Shown: positions 1 to 7,155 of the stretch, piece by piece | How the letters are laid out: each line of letters begins with the position of its first letter | How positions within the stretch are numbered: the stretch's first letter is position 1 | Assembly: GCA_021129535.1 (NCBI GenBank) | Contig: JAJOLB010000048.1 | Coordinates: 1-7,983 of the forward strand | From: Minisyncoccota bacterium | GTDB taxonomy: Bacteria > Patescibacteriota > Minisyncoccia > Phycocordibacterales > UBA1006 | Length of the DNA stretch: 7,983 bases | Direction: 5' to 3' | Position numbers and translations under genes: made by a program | Notes under the pieces: model-generated | Database searches by the model: none | The model's input: only the letters and a program-made list of their open reading frames with translations | Told to the model about the DNA's origin: nothing

Positions 1-1800
1 GCACAACATGAGTCCCAGCTTGTTCAGAGAGGGCATTATTATGTTTTGATAGACGAGGTTGATTCTATTTTGATAGATGAGGCACGTGTACCATTGATTT
101 TATCTACTGCGGCAGAGGATGCTCAGAATTTATATACAACAATGAATACTATTGCAAAATCTTTAATTAAAGATACTGATTATCAGGTTGATGAAAAACT
201 TCGTGCTATTACTGTTACTGATGTTGGTATAAACAAGGCAGAAAAACTATTAAAAATTAAAAATATTTATACCGAAGAAAATATCAAATTAGTTCACCAT
301 CTTGAAACATCTATTCGTGCCCACTCTGTTTTCTTGAAGGACCGTGACTATGTTGTAAAAAATAACGAGGTTATTATTGTTGATCAATTCACAGGTCGTA
401 TGCAGGAAGGACGTCGTTATTCTGATGGACTTCATCAGGCCTTGGAGGCAAAAGAACGAGTTTCTATCCAACAAGAATCTAAAACAATGGCATCAATTAC
501 ATACCAGAATTATTTCAAATTTTATGAAAAACTTTCAGGAATGACAGGAACAGCAAAATCATCCGAGGAAGAATTCCAAAAAGTATATGGACTAGATGTT
601 ATTGTTGTCCCAACACATAGACCTATTGCTCGTATTGACAATGTTGACTATATTTATCAAAATGAAGAATCAAAATTCAAGGCTATTGCAAAAAAGGTTG
701 CAGAAAAACAGAAAAAGGGTCAACCAGTTTTGGTGGGAACCGTTTCTGTTGAAAAAAATGAATTATTATCTGCATATTTAACACAGGCTGGTGTGCCGCA
801 TAAGGCTCTAAATGCCAAAAACCATGAGAGCGAAGGGGAGATTGTGGCGCAGGCAGGAGTAAAAGGTTCTGTTGTTATTGCAACAAACATGGCTGGTCGT
901 GGTGTTGATATTAAACTTGGTGGAAATCCAACAACACCAAAACTAGAACAAGAAGTAAAAGACTTGGGTGGATTATTTGTATTAGGTACAGAACGTCACG
1001 ATGCTCGTCGTATTGACGATCAGCTACGTGGACGTGCTGGTCGACAAGGAGATGCTGGAGAGACACAATTCTATGTTTCAATGGATGATCCTATTATGCA
1101 AATTTTTGGCGGTGATCGTGCAAAATCAATTGTAAAAACGTTAGGTCTTGCTGATGATGAGGCAATTCAAAATAAAATGATTTCACGACAATTGGAGAGT
1201 GCCCAAAAAAAGGTTGAAGGTTTCCATTTTGATGGACGAAAATCAGTTCTAGATTATGATAATGTTTTGTCATATCAACGTGATACGGTCTATACTCGAC
1301 GGCAAAATATTCTTTCTGGTAATGTGGAGGTTCTTGATAGTCTTGAAGCTGATGTTTTATTAGTAAACGATGAATTTACTAAAAAGATTAAACAAAAGAA
1401 AACAGAAATTACTGGCGATCAATATGAGACTTTATTTAAAAGGATTTCATTGTATGTTTCGGATGCATTATGGATGGAACATTTACAGGTAATGGACTAT
1501 ACGCGCCAGGCCGTAAATTTGCGTTCATATGGGCAACGTGAACCTCTTGTTGAATATAAAAAAGAAGGTCTGCGTCTTTATAATGAAATGGGAAATATGT
1601 TTAATCATAAGGTTGCAGAATTAATGGCTAATGTAGATACTTCTTCAGTTACAAGTACTAAAAAAGATGAAAAAAATGAAAATAAACCATCTTTTATAAA
1701 ATCTGATAAGGTTCAAATTATAAAAGATGGAGAGATTCGCGTGGTAAAGAAAAAGAAACTTGCAACATATTTAGGTGCTGGCTGGGAAGAACGAGAATAA
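1..1800 (+). CDS. secA: Protein translocase subunit SecA, 5'-truncated by the window edge
   Basis: SecA is the cytosolic ATPase motor that drives unfolded preproteins through SecYEG. The frame is open from base 1, so the N-terminus (Walker A and start) lies outside; 599 codons are visible. In window numbering, the DEAD-type Walker B segment DEVDSILIDEAR is at 18-29. The preprotein cross-linking domain follows, then GMTGTA near 180, QPVLVGT near 241, TNMAGRGVDI at 295-304 and QLRGRAGRQGD near 341-351 (nucleotide-binding domain 2). The helical scaffold segment ends near LWMEHLQVMDYTRQ (490-503). Identification is certain from these family motifs. Against E. coli SecA as I remember it, the helical wing domain is about 55 residues shorter, and the Cys-rich zinc-binding tail is absent. 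The end is instead a Lys-rich stretch closing in YLGAGWEERE. The usual GRGTDI reads GRGVDI. The gene ends in TAA, immediately followed by a hairpin terminator. Confidence 0.98.
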   Translation, partial: AQHESQLVQRGHYYVLIDEVDSILIDEARVPLILSTAAEDAQNLYTTMNTIAKSLIKDTDYQVDEKLRAITVTDVGINKAEKLLKIKNIYTEENIKLVHHLETSIRAHSVFLKDRDYVVKNNEVIIVDQFTGRMQEGRRYSDGLHQALEAKERVSIQQESKTMASITYQNYFKFYEKLSGMTGTAKSSEEEFQKVYGLDVIVVPTHRPIARIDNVDYIYQNEESKFKAIAKKVAEKQKKGQPVLVGTVSVEKNELLSAYLTQAGVPHKALNAKNHESEGEIVAQAGVKGSVVIATNMAGRGVDIKLGGNPTTPKLEQEVKDLGGLFVLGTERHDARRIDDQLRGRAGRQGDAGETQFYVSMDDPIMQIFGGDRAKSIVKTLGLADDEAIQNKMISRQLESAQKKVEGFHFDGRKSVLDYDNVLSYQRDTVYTRRQNILSGNVEVLDSLEADVLLVNDEFTKKIKQKKTEITGDQYETLFKRISLYVSDALWMEHLQVMDYTRQAVNLRSYGQREPLVEYKKEGLRLYNEMGNMFNHKVAELMANVDTSSVTSTKKDEKNENKPSFIKSDKVQIIKDGEIRVVKKKKLATYLGAGWEERE

Positions 1801-1820
1801 AAAACGCATATGCGTTTTTT
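1801..1820. terminator. Bidirectional rho-independent terminator between secA and the DoxX-like gene
   Basis: An 18-bp perfect palindrome starts directly after the secA stop codon (1801-1818). It forms a 7-bp stem AAAACGC/GCGTTTT with loop ATAT, and a T-rich tail continues to about 1827. On the minus strand the same stem is followed by TTTTTTATT, so it could also stop transcripts of the convergent DoxX-like gene. The stem is short, but it carries the only GC-rich block in the gap. Confidence 0.75.
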
Positions 1821-1897
1821 ATTTTTTATATATCAGTAAATTGGGTTTATAATCCCTATAATTAATATATATGGAAAATATTTTTAATGACGTTCAT

Positions 1898-2293
1898 TTA
1901 TTTTATAGAACATGTTCCGTCAGCACATTTTGAATTATTGTGAGGGTATTTTGCTTTAATGAAAATCCAGATAGCTGCTAGTAATGTAATTACTGCTGGG
2001 CCAGCCGCTGCAAGAGGTAACACTGTTGCGTGAAAATAAAGGGCTCCAATCATCAAAATAATTCCTAAACCTGCTGCAATTTTTCTTGTAGATTTGAAAA
2101 AGATTCCAATACCTGCTAATAATTCAGCTCCACCAATAAGGTATCGCCCAAATGATTCTCCCATTCCAAATAGGTCAAGTTTAGTAAATAATCCGATTGC
2201 TTTTTCAGCACCAGTCAGTTTTCCCATAGCGCCCATTACAATCATTGAGAGAACAAAAATAAGGTGTGGAATAAATTTTAAATATTTTTTCAT
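1898..2293 (-). CDS. DoxX-like small integral membrane protein
   Basis: The product has 131 residues with four predicted membrane segments at about 7-24, 50-67, 72-90 and 95-114. Size, four-helix layout and the Gly-rich helix ends (FGRYLIGGAELLAGIG near 48-63) match the DoxX/DoxX-like superfamily. Members are linked in the literature to quinone-dependent oxidation (thiosulfate:quinone oxidoreductase DoxD/DoxA) or to oxidative-stress membrane complexes, but most are uncharacterised, so no reaction is assigned. After the last helix, a short hydrophilic tail carries two cysteines, C123 and C128, in KCADGTCSIK. The start ATG at 2293 is the only good one and fits the hydrophobic N-terminus. The gene stands alone, convergent with secA and divergent from the phosphoesterase. 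No Shine-Dalgarno sequence is visible; a promoter lies about 40 nt upstream. Confidence 0.8.
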   Translation of the reverse strand: MKKYLKFIPHLIFVLSMIVMGAMGKLTGAEKAIGLFTKLDLFGMGESFGRYLIGGAELLAGIGIFFKSTRKIAAGLGIILMIGALYFHATVLPLAAAGPAVITLLAAIWIFIKAKYPHNNSKCADGTCSIK

Positions 2294-2331
2294 AATTTTT
2301 TAATTAATTACATTTAATAATGTATGAATAG

Positions 2332-2359
2332 AGTATATCATTTTTACTTTTTTAGTAAA
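2332..2359 (-). promoter_or_regulatory. Candidate sigma-70-type promoter for the DoxX-like gene
   Basis: Read on the minus strand, TTTACT (2359-2354) is followed by a 16-nt spacer and TATACT (2337-2332). A TG lies one base before the -10 (TGATATACT), making an extended -10 element. The predicted start near 2325 gives a leader of roughly 30 nt before the ATG at 2293. This is a visual match to consensus only. Confidence 0.55.
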
Positions 2360-2404
2360 CTTTGTTTTACATTTCTTACTTCTGGATATTATTTTCTAAG
2401 AACG

Positions 2405-2410
2405 TATACT
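2405..2410 (+). promoter_or_regulatory. Candidate -10 box giving a leaderless phosphoesterase mRNA
   Basis: TATACT ends exactly 6 nt before the ATG at 2417, so a start 7 nt downstream of the hexamer would fall on the A of ATG. No purine-rich ribosome binding site precedes the ATG. No convincing -35 is present at 16-18 nt upstream, which lowers confidence. Confidence 0.45.
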
Positions 2411-2416
2411 ATTTAA

Positions 2417-3493
2417 ATGTATTTAACCTATATTCTATTGTCATTGCTGTTTATTAGCATAGTAACATTTGGATTTGCTTTGATGTTTTTTGTTGTACGG
2501 ACGACACAAAATAAAAAAATAACAAAAAAAGATTTTCTCATTTCTCTTGTTTGGGGAATTTTCTACATTACAGTAATGTTTCTCGCGATGGAATTTTATT
2601 ATCCTGCTACACGTGTTTTATTTTACTATCTTGGTTTTTTGCATTTCTCAGTGCTTGTTTCAGCTATGTATTGGATTCTATACGGCATTGCAAGAATATT
2701 TTCTCATCAACACCTTTTACGTAAAAAATGGATTGGGTATTTTTGTATTTTTGCTTCATTATTTATTTCATTCTATGCAGCGTATAATTTCCATGCAGAA
2801 ATAAAAATAGAAAATATTGAAATTAGCAGTGACAAGGTTTCCAGAGAGTATAATATTTTACAGGTCAGTGATATTCAGCATGGAACTGTCAGTAAAGATT
2901 ATATAAAAGAGGTTGTAGACTTAATTAATAAACAAGATGTAGACTTCGTCGTTTTTACAGGCGATTTGGTTGATTTTGATAATTATAAAGAGGAAGATTT
3001 GTTAGTATTAAATGATATAAAGGTTCCTATGTATTTTGAACGTGGAAATCATGAGCTCTATCATTTTCCTGAACGCATTCTGTCATATTTACAAAAAATA
3101 GGTTCGGTAAGGTTGCTTTTAAATCAAAAAGAGTCTTTTGATGAAATTGATATCGTAGGAATAGATTATCAAACGCAGAAATCTAAATATACTTCGCTTA
3201 TTAATAATGTAGAAATCGATAATGAAAGATTTTCAATTTTGTTGTATCATGAACCAAAACACATAGAATATTCTGCTGAGTTAGGCTATGATTTATTACT
3301 CTATGGTCATACGCATGGTGGACAAATTTGGCCATATACTGAACTTGTGGATTTTATGTATAAATACGGCGATGGTTATTTTCAGGTAGGGAAGAGTCAT
3401 GTTTACACATCTGATGGTGCGGCATTATGGGGTCCACGTATGCGATTGGGTTCACAGAATGAAATGGTTATCTTTACGATTAAACCAGAATAA
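2417..3493 (+). CDS. Membrane-anchored calcineurin-like metallophosphoesterase (YkuE/YaeI type)
   Basis: The 358-residue protein has an N-terminal membrane part, with helices at about 4-26, 40-60, 67-92 and 104-122. A calcineurin-like phosphoesterase domain follows from about 143 to the end. Metal-site motifs in order are VSDIQHG (D152), TGDLVD (D183), RGNHE (N211, H212), the isolated His in LLYHEPKH (H278) and YGHTHGGQIWP (H298, H300). The final WGPRMRLGS is also typical of the YkuE/YaeI-like membrane group, whose members include enzymes acting on lipid or phospho-lipid substrates; the substrate here cannot be told. Motif I is unusual: Q154 stands where most relatives have His (D-x-H), with a His one position later. 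The stop lies only 4 bp from the end of the convergent YqaA-like gene. The start is supported by the -10 box 6 nt upstream. Confidence 0.9.
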   Translation: MYLTYILLSLLFISIVTFGFALMFFVVRTTQNKKITKKDFLISLVWGIFYITVMFLAMEFYYPATRVLFYYLGFLHFSVLVSAMYWILYGIARIFSHQHLLRKKWIGYFCIFASLFISFYAAYNFHAEIKIENIEISSDKVSREYNILQVSDIQHGTVSKDYIKEVVDLINKQDVDFVVFTGDLVDFDNYKEEDLLVLNDIKVPMYFERGNHELYHFPERILSYLQKIGSVRLLLNQKESFDEIDIVGIDYQTQKSKYTSLINNVEIDNERFSILLYHEPKHIEYSAELGYDLLLYGHTHGGQIWPYTELVDFMYKYGDGYFQVGKSHVYTSDGAALWGPRMRLGSQNEMVIFTIKPE

Positions 3494-3497
3494 AAAT

Positions 3498-4091
3498 CTA
3501 AAATAAATATTTTACAATAATATATCCAACAAAAACAATTACCAAAAACCACATTAATTTCGAAGCTTTTTTTAAATATTTATTTACCCTTAATGACCTA
3601 CCTCCAAGAGATGCTAGGTATGGAACAAGAACATATCGTGAACCACGCCCAAGCACAGAGGCTATTGTAAAAGGGATTAAACTAACGCTAAATACACCAG
3701 CAGCAATTGTAAATAATTTATAAGGCAGAGGCGTGAATGCAGCAACAAAAAGAGACCAGAATGCATTATCATTATAGATGAGTCCTACCTCAGTCATTTG
3801 ACTCGCTAAATTATACTTATGTATAATCATTTCACCTACACTTTCAAACAATGCAAATCCAATGTAGTACCCTAAGAATGAACCAAGTATAGATCCTATA
3901 CTAACAAATAAGGCAATTTTTTTCCATGAATCAGGTCTTGCCATAATCATTGGAATGATAAAAAAATCAGGAGGGATAGGGAAAAATGCTGATTCAATAA
4001 ATGCTATAAAGGTAATAAACCATAATCCATAACGAGAGTGGCTTATTTCAATTAAATATTTTTTAGTTTTTTTTATAAATAATGTAGTCAT
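3498..4091 (-). CDS. YqaA-family VTT-domain (DedA/SNARE-associated type) membrane protein
   Basis: The 197-residue polytopic membrane protein resembles the YqaA branch of the VTT/DedA superfamily. Visible signatures are FIAFIESAFFPIPPDFF at about 28-44, the Gly-rich helix around GSILGSFLGYYIG (66-78), and the second re-entrant-type motif FTPLPYKLFTIAAGVF at 119-134. A conserved basic patch LGRGSRY follows at 147-153, and a C-terminal helix closes the protein. Superfamily members are implicated in lipid scrambling or undecaprenyl-phosphate and phospholipid flipping across the membrane; YqaA itself has no firmly established substrate, so only a membrane lipid or transport role is inferred. It starts 2 nt after the stop codon of the PsiE-like gene and has no clear Shine-Dalgarno, so it is probably co-transcribed and translated by coupling or re-initiation. 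It ends in TAG. Confidence 0.87.
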   Translation of the reverse strand: MTTLFIKKTKKYLIEISHSRYGLWFITFIAFIESAFFPIPPDFFIIPMIMARPDSWKKIALFVSIGSILGSFLGYYIGFALFESVGEMIIHKYNLASQMTEVGLIYNDNAFWSLFVAAFTPLPYKLFTIAAGVFSVSLIPFTIASVLGRGSRYVLVPYLASLGGRSLRVNKYLKKASKLMWFLVIVFVGYIIVKYLF

Positions 4092-4093
4092 TT

Positions 4094-4540
4094 CTATTCT
4101 TTTGATTCATCATATTGATAATACTTGTGATAAATTAAAGCTCCACCTAGTCCAAGAATTAAAAATATTACTTGCATCACATGGCTATAGTCAGATGAGT
4201 TAAATAATAGTTCTAGAACACTACCTATTACAGCAATTTCAATAATATAACGAATATCTATATGATGATCTTCTGCATATGACATCAAAATTTTATAAGC
4301 TTTAACGAGTAGAATTATAAGAGTTACCCCATGCAGATGTTTTGCTGTAAAAAATTCCATAAGGTCACCTCGTGCTGATACGTCAGATGATAATATTTTT
4401 ACTGCATAATTTGTAAAATCAATGAATTCTGTGGATACTTTTAATACCATAAAAAGAATCAGAGATATTGATGCGATAAGTAAAAAGATCGATACAGACT
4501 TATCAAGAAGTTTTGCAATTTTTAAATGTATTTTTTTCAT
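4094..4540 (-). CDS. PsiE-like (phosphate-starvation-inducible E family) membrane protein
   Basis: The 148-residue protein has four predicted membrane helices, at about 16-35, 68-87, 97-114 and 119-138. The resemblance to PsiE-like proteins rests on the helix-loop-helix block in the middle. There LHGVTLIILLVKAYKIL is followed by a charged loop with His (DHHIDIRY, 91-98) and then IIEIAVIGSVLELLF, which parallels the H-x-x-x-R-Y-x-I-E-I region of the family. In E. coli, psiE is induced by phosphate starvation, but its function is unknown. The chosen ATG is preceded by an extended -10 box 6 nt away and no ribosome binding site. It is the first gene of a two-gene unit with the YqaA-like protein (2-nt gap) and is transcribed divergently from the P-type ATPase. 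It ends in TAG. The family call is from motif shape and is less certain than its neighbours. Confidence 0.7.
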   Translation of the reverse strand: MKKIHLKIAKLLDKSVSIFLLIASISLILFMVLKVSTEFIDFTNYAVKILSSDVSARGDLMEFFTAKHLHGVTLIILLVKAYKILMSYAEDHHIDIRYIIEIAVIGSVLELLFNSSDYSHVMQVIFLILGLGGALIYHKYYQYDESKE

Positions 4541-4546
4541 AATTCT

Positions 4547-4555
4547 AATATAACA
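4547..4555 (-). promoter_or_regulatory. Extended -10 promoter for the PsiE-like/YqaA-like operon, leaderless
   Basis: On the minus strand, TGTTATATT comprises a TG one base before TATATT (4552-4547). Six nt (AGAATT) separate it from the ATG at 4540, placing the expected transcription start on the A of the start codon. No Shine-Dalgarno is possible in that space. Confidence 0.5.
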
Positions 4556-4598
4556 AATAAAAATATTTTGTAAAAATAGCGAAAAAAGATATTTTCAT

Positions 4599-4604
4599 TA
4601 TAAT
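4599..4604 (+). promoter_or_regulatory. Consensus -10 box for the P-type ATPase
   Basis: A perfect TATAAT ends 9 nt before the ATG at 4614, predicting a start at about 4611-4612 and a leader of only 2-3 nt. The 73-bp gap shared with the divergent PsiE-like gene contains no GGAGG-like site on this strand. A clear -35 is not seen at normal spacing. Confidence 0.5.
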
Positions 4605-4613
4605 ATAAGACAT

Positions 4614-7139
4614 ATGAAAAAAATAGAATTTTTAAAAGAAAATCATGTAAGTTTCGATACTGGAGTCTTGTCAGTAGACGTCCAAAAAATAAGGTCTCAA
4701 TTTGGTTCAAATAAAATTGAGTCAAAAAAAGAAAATAATTTCTTAGATTATTTTATTGAACAATTAAAAAACCCTCTCAACCTTATCTTGATTCTTGCTG
4801 GATTTTTTACTCTTTTTTTAGGTGAACATTTAGATACCTATGTTATTTTTGCTGCGGTTTTGATAAATATGTTTATCTCTATTTTTCAAGAATCAAAAAC
4901 AAATAAAACATTTAAGAAACTAAACCAATCAAAAAAGTTTGATGTTTTGGTAAGGCGTGATTCACAAAAAACAGTTATCCAGGCAGATGAGCTTGTTGTT
5001 GGAGACATAGTCTTTCTGCAGGCTGGCGATAAGGTTCCTGCAGATATGAAAATCATAGAAGAAAATATTATTTCCATAGACGAGTCCTCCTTTACAGGAG
5101 AGTCTAGGGATATACATAAAGAACCTAGTGAAATTTTATTTTCCGGAACTCTTATTAAGAGAGGTTCAGCTGTTGGTGTTGTTACTGCTGTTGGTATAAA
5201 TTCTGAGTTTGGAAAAATACTTGTAGAATTAGAAAAAATTCAAAAAAAACCGTCGAGTATAGAGGAAAAAATGAAAAAACTAACGCTCTTTATTGGTGGG
5301 ATTGCATTAATTGCGACTGCGTTTGTTGTAATTGGCGGTGTGTATTCTGGGCTACCTTTGCATGCATTGGTTACCTTGGGTGTTTCTATTGCGATATCAG
5401 CCATTCCAGAAGGGCTCGCGGCGTCAGTATCAGCTTCACTGTCTGTTGCAATGTATAGATTAATGAAAAAGGGGATTCTCGTAAAAGATTTAGTTTCTAC
5501 GGAAACAATGGCATCTATTGATACTATTTTGACAGATAAAACAGGAACCCTTACGGAAGGGAACATGAGTCTTAGAAAAATTTTTCTAAATAAAGATCTA
5601 AAAATAAATGAAGACACTTTTTTAGAATATGCCTATTTAGCGTCAGATGTATCCTATGATTTTAAAAACAAACAATTTGTCGGTGACGAGATGGATATCG
5701 CGATTGTTCATAAGTTAGAAAAAAATGGAGGGAAGCATATGGACATTGAGAGTAAGTATAAAACACTTAAAATATTACCCTTCTCCTCAGAGGAAAGATT
5801 TTTTGCAAAATTAGTACAAGAAAAAAGAACAAAGAAAATGTTTGTTTTTATAAAAGGTGCTGGTGAAAAAATTCTAGAAAAATCTATAAACCTGTCAGAT
5901 GATAGTCGAAAAGAATACAGAGATTTTCTCCATAAGGAACAAAATTCAGAAAATAGATTTTTAGCTTTTGCTTATAAGAATGTTGATTCAAATATTGATA
6001 TTGATACTTATAAATTAACACTAGATGATATTGAATTTTCTGGATTTGGTTCATTTTTAGACCCATTAAAAGATTCTGTTCACGAAACCTTGTCCGTTGT
6101 AAAAGACATGGATTTAAATTTAATAATGATCACAGGGGATTCAAAAGAGGTTGCCATAGAGGTGGCAAAAAAATCAGGATTAATAAGTTCTGAAAATTCT
6201 CTATGTTTAGAGGGTTCTGATATTGATAGATTATCAAAAGATGAATTGTACAAGATATGCAAAGATGTAAAAGTTTTCGCACGTGTTAGTCCAAAAAGCA
6301 AACTTAAGCTTGCTGAAACATTTATAGAAAATGGACACAGGATTGCAATGACAGGTGATGGTGTAAATGATGTATTGGCACTATCCATGGCGGATATTGG
6401 AATTACCTTTGCCAATGCATCGGAGGCTGCTCGTGAGGCAGCATCCTTGGTTCTTGTAAAAAATGATTTTTCATTAATTTTAACTGCTATTGATGAGGCT
6501 CGAAATGTTATTAAAAATTTGCGAAAAACAGTTGTTTATTTGTTATCATCATCGTTTTCAGAGATTATTGTAATTCTATTTGCTATGCTGTTGGGTGGAC
6601 CTATGCCATTTTTAGCTGTTCATATTCTATGGGCAAACATCGTAGAGGAAGGCCTTATCAATTTTGCATTTATTTTTGGTGAAAATAAAAAATCTACAAA
6701 ATCAGGAAAGGTGGATTCAAATATTTTAACAAAAAAGGTTAAAAAATTAACATTCTTGTTGGGAATTTTTGATGGGTTATTATTATTAGGACTTTACTTA
6801 TTCTTGTGGAAATCTGGATTTGAAACTGCAAAAATTCAATCATTGATGTTCTTGGCCTTATCATTAAATTTTGCATTTGTTGCGTATGCATTAACAGACT
6901 TAGAAAATTCAATTTTAAAGACAAAAGTATTTGCAAATAAATATTTGAATCTATCTGTTTTGGCAGGACTTGGTTTGCTGTCACTGGCGATATTTTGGAG
7001 TCCACTGCGTTCAATATTAAAGCTAGAAATATTTAGTTTAGTAGAGGTAATGTATCTCGTACTATTCTCATTTGTTTATTTAATTGTTGTTGAATTGCTA
7101 AAATACTTTTTCATAATAAGGAAAAATAAAAAACACTAA
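4614..7139 (+). CDS. Cation-transporting P-type ATPase, P2 (Ca2+-ATPase-like) group
   Basis: This full-length 841-residue ion pump couples ATP hydrolysis to cation movement across the cytoplasmic membrane. Domains in order: a short N-terminal cation-ATPase segment (about 1-50); helices M1-M2 (about 55-92); an actuator domain with SFTGES (159-164); M3-M4 with IPEGL (264-268); a phosphorylation domain with DKTGTLT (phospho-Asp D308); a nucleotide-binding domain with KGA (414-416); MITGD (505-509); and a hinge motif GDGVNDVLAL (581-590), where the usual sequence is GDGVNDAPAL. M5-M10 run from about 640 to 835. PEGL in M4 and the acidic residue in M5 (E650) resemble SERCA/PMCA-type pumps. M6 reads LWANIVEEGL (672-681) where Ca2+ pumps typically have N-L-V-T-D-G-L, so the exported ion is uncertain: Ca2+, Na+/K+, Mg2+ or another. 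The gene is monocistronic, divergent from the PsiE-like operon, and ends inside its own terminator hairpin. Confidence 0.95.
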   Translation: MKKIEFLKENHVSFDTGVLSVDVQKIRSQFGSNKIESKKENNFLDYFIEQLKNPLNLILILAGFFTLFLGEHLDTYVIFAAVLINMFISIFQESKTNKTFKKLNQSKKFDVLVRRDSQKTVIQADELVVGDIVFLQAGDKVPADMKIIEENIISIDESSFTGESRDIHKEPSEILFSGTLIKRGSAVGVVTAVGINSEFGKILVELEKIQKKPSSIEEKMKKLTLFIGGIALIATAFVVIGGVYSGLPLHALVTLGVSIAISAIPEGLAASVSASLSVAMYRLMKKGILVKDLVSTETMASIDTILTDKTGTLTEGNMSLRKIFLNKDLKINEDTFLEYAYLASDVSYDFKNKQFVGDEMDIAIVHKLEKNGGKHMDIESKYKTLKILPFSSEERFFAKLVQEKRTKKMFVFIKGAGEKILEKSINLSDDSRKEYRDFLHKEQNSENRFLAFAYKNVDSNIDIDTYKLTLDDIEFSGFGSFLDPLKDSVHETLSVVKDMDLNLIMITGDSKEVAIEVAKKSGLISSENSLCLEGSDIDRLSKDELYKICKDVKVFARVSPKSKLKLAETFIENGHRIAMTGDGVNDVLALSMADIGITFANASEAAREAASLVLVKNDFSLILTAIDEARNVIKNLRKTVVYLLSSSFSEIIVILFAMLLGGPMPFLAVHILWANIVEEGLINFAFIFGENKKSTKSGKVDSNILTKKVKKLTFLLGIFDGLLLLGLYLFLWKSGFETAKIQSLMFLALSLNFAFVAYALTDLENSILKTKVFANKYLNLSVLAGLGLLSLAIFWSPLRSILKLEIFSLVEVMYLVLFSFVYLIVVELLKYFFIIRKNKKH

Positions 7140-7155
7140 AAGTGTTTTTTATTTT
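7123..7155 (+). terminator. Rho-independent terminator overlapping the P-type ATPase stop codon
   Basis: The left arm 7123-7137 pairs perfectly with 7141-7155 (15 bp) around a 3-nt AAA loop. The core is AAAAAACACT/AGTGTTTTTT and the run of T is part of the right arm. The left arm includes the last codons and the first base of the TAA stop (7137-7139). It could also act on minus-strand transcripts. Confidence 0.8.

Noticed and set aside
596..781. Alternative frame inside secA (61 codons)
   Set aside because: It overlaps the conserved nucleotide-binding domain 2 of SecA in another frame and has no independent support.
3499..3514. AT-only 7-bp inverted repeat at the phosphoesterase/YqaA-like convergent junction as a terminator
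   Set aside because: The stem TAAAATA/TATTTTA has no GC pair and a 2-nt loop, with no proper T-run; in such AT-rich DNA it is expected by chance.
5240..5617. Minus-strand open frame of 125 codons opposite the P-type ATPase
   Set aside because: It is antisense to conserved pump motifs (M3-M4 and DKTGT), has no promoter or ribosome site, and encodes nothing recognisable; the other long minus-strand frames here are likewise shadows.
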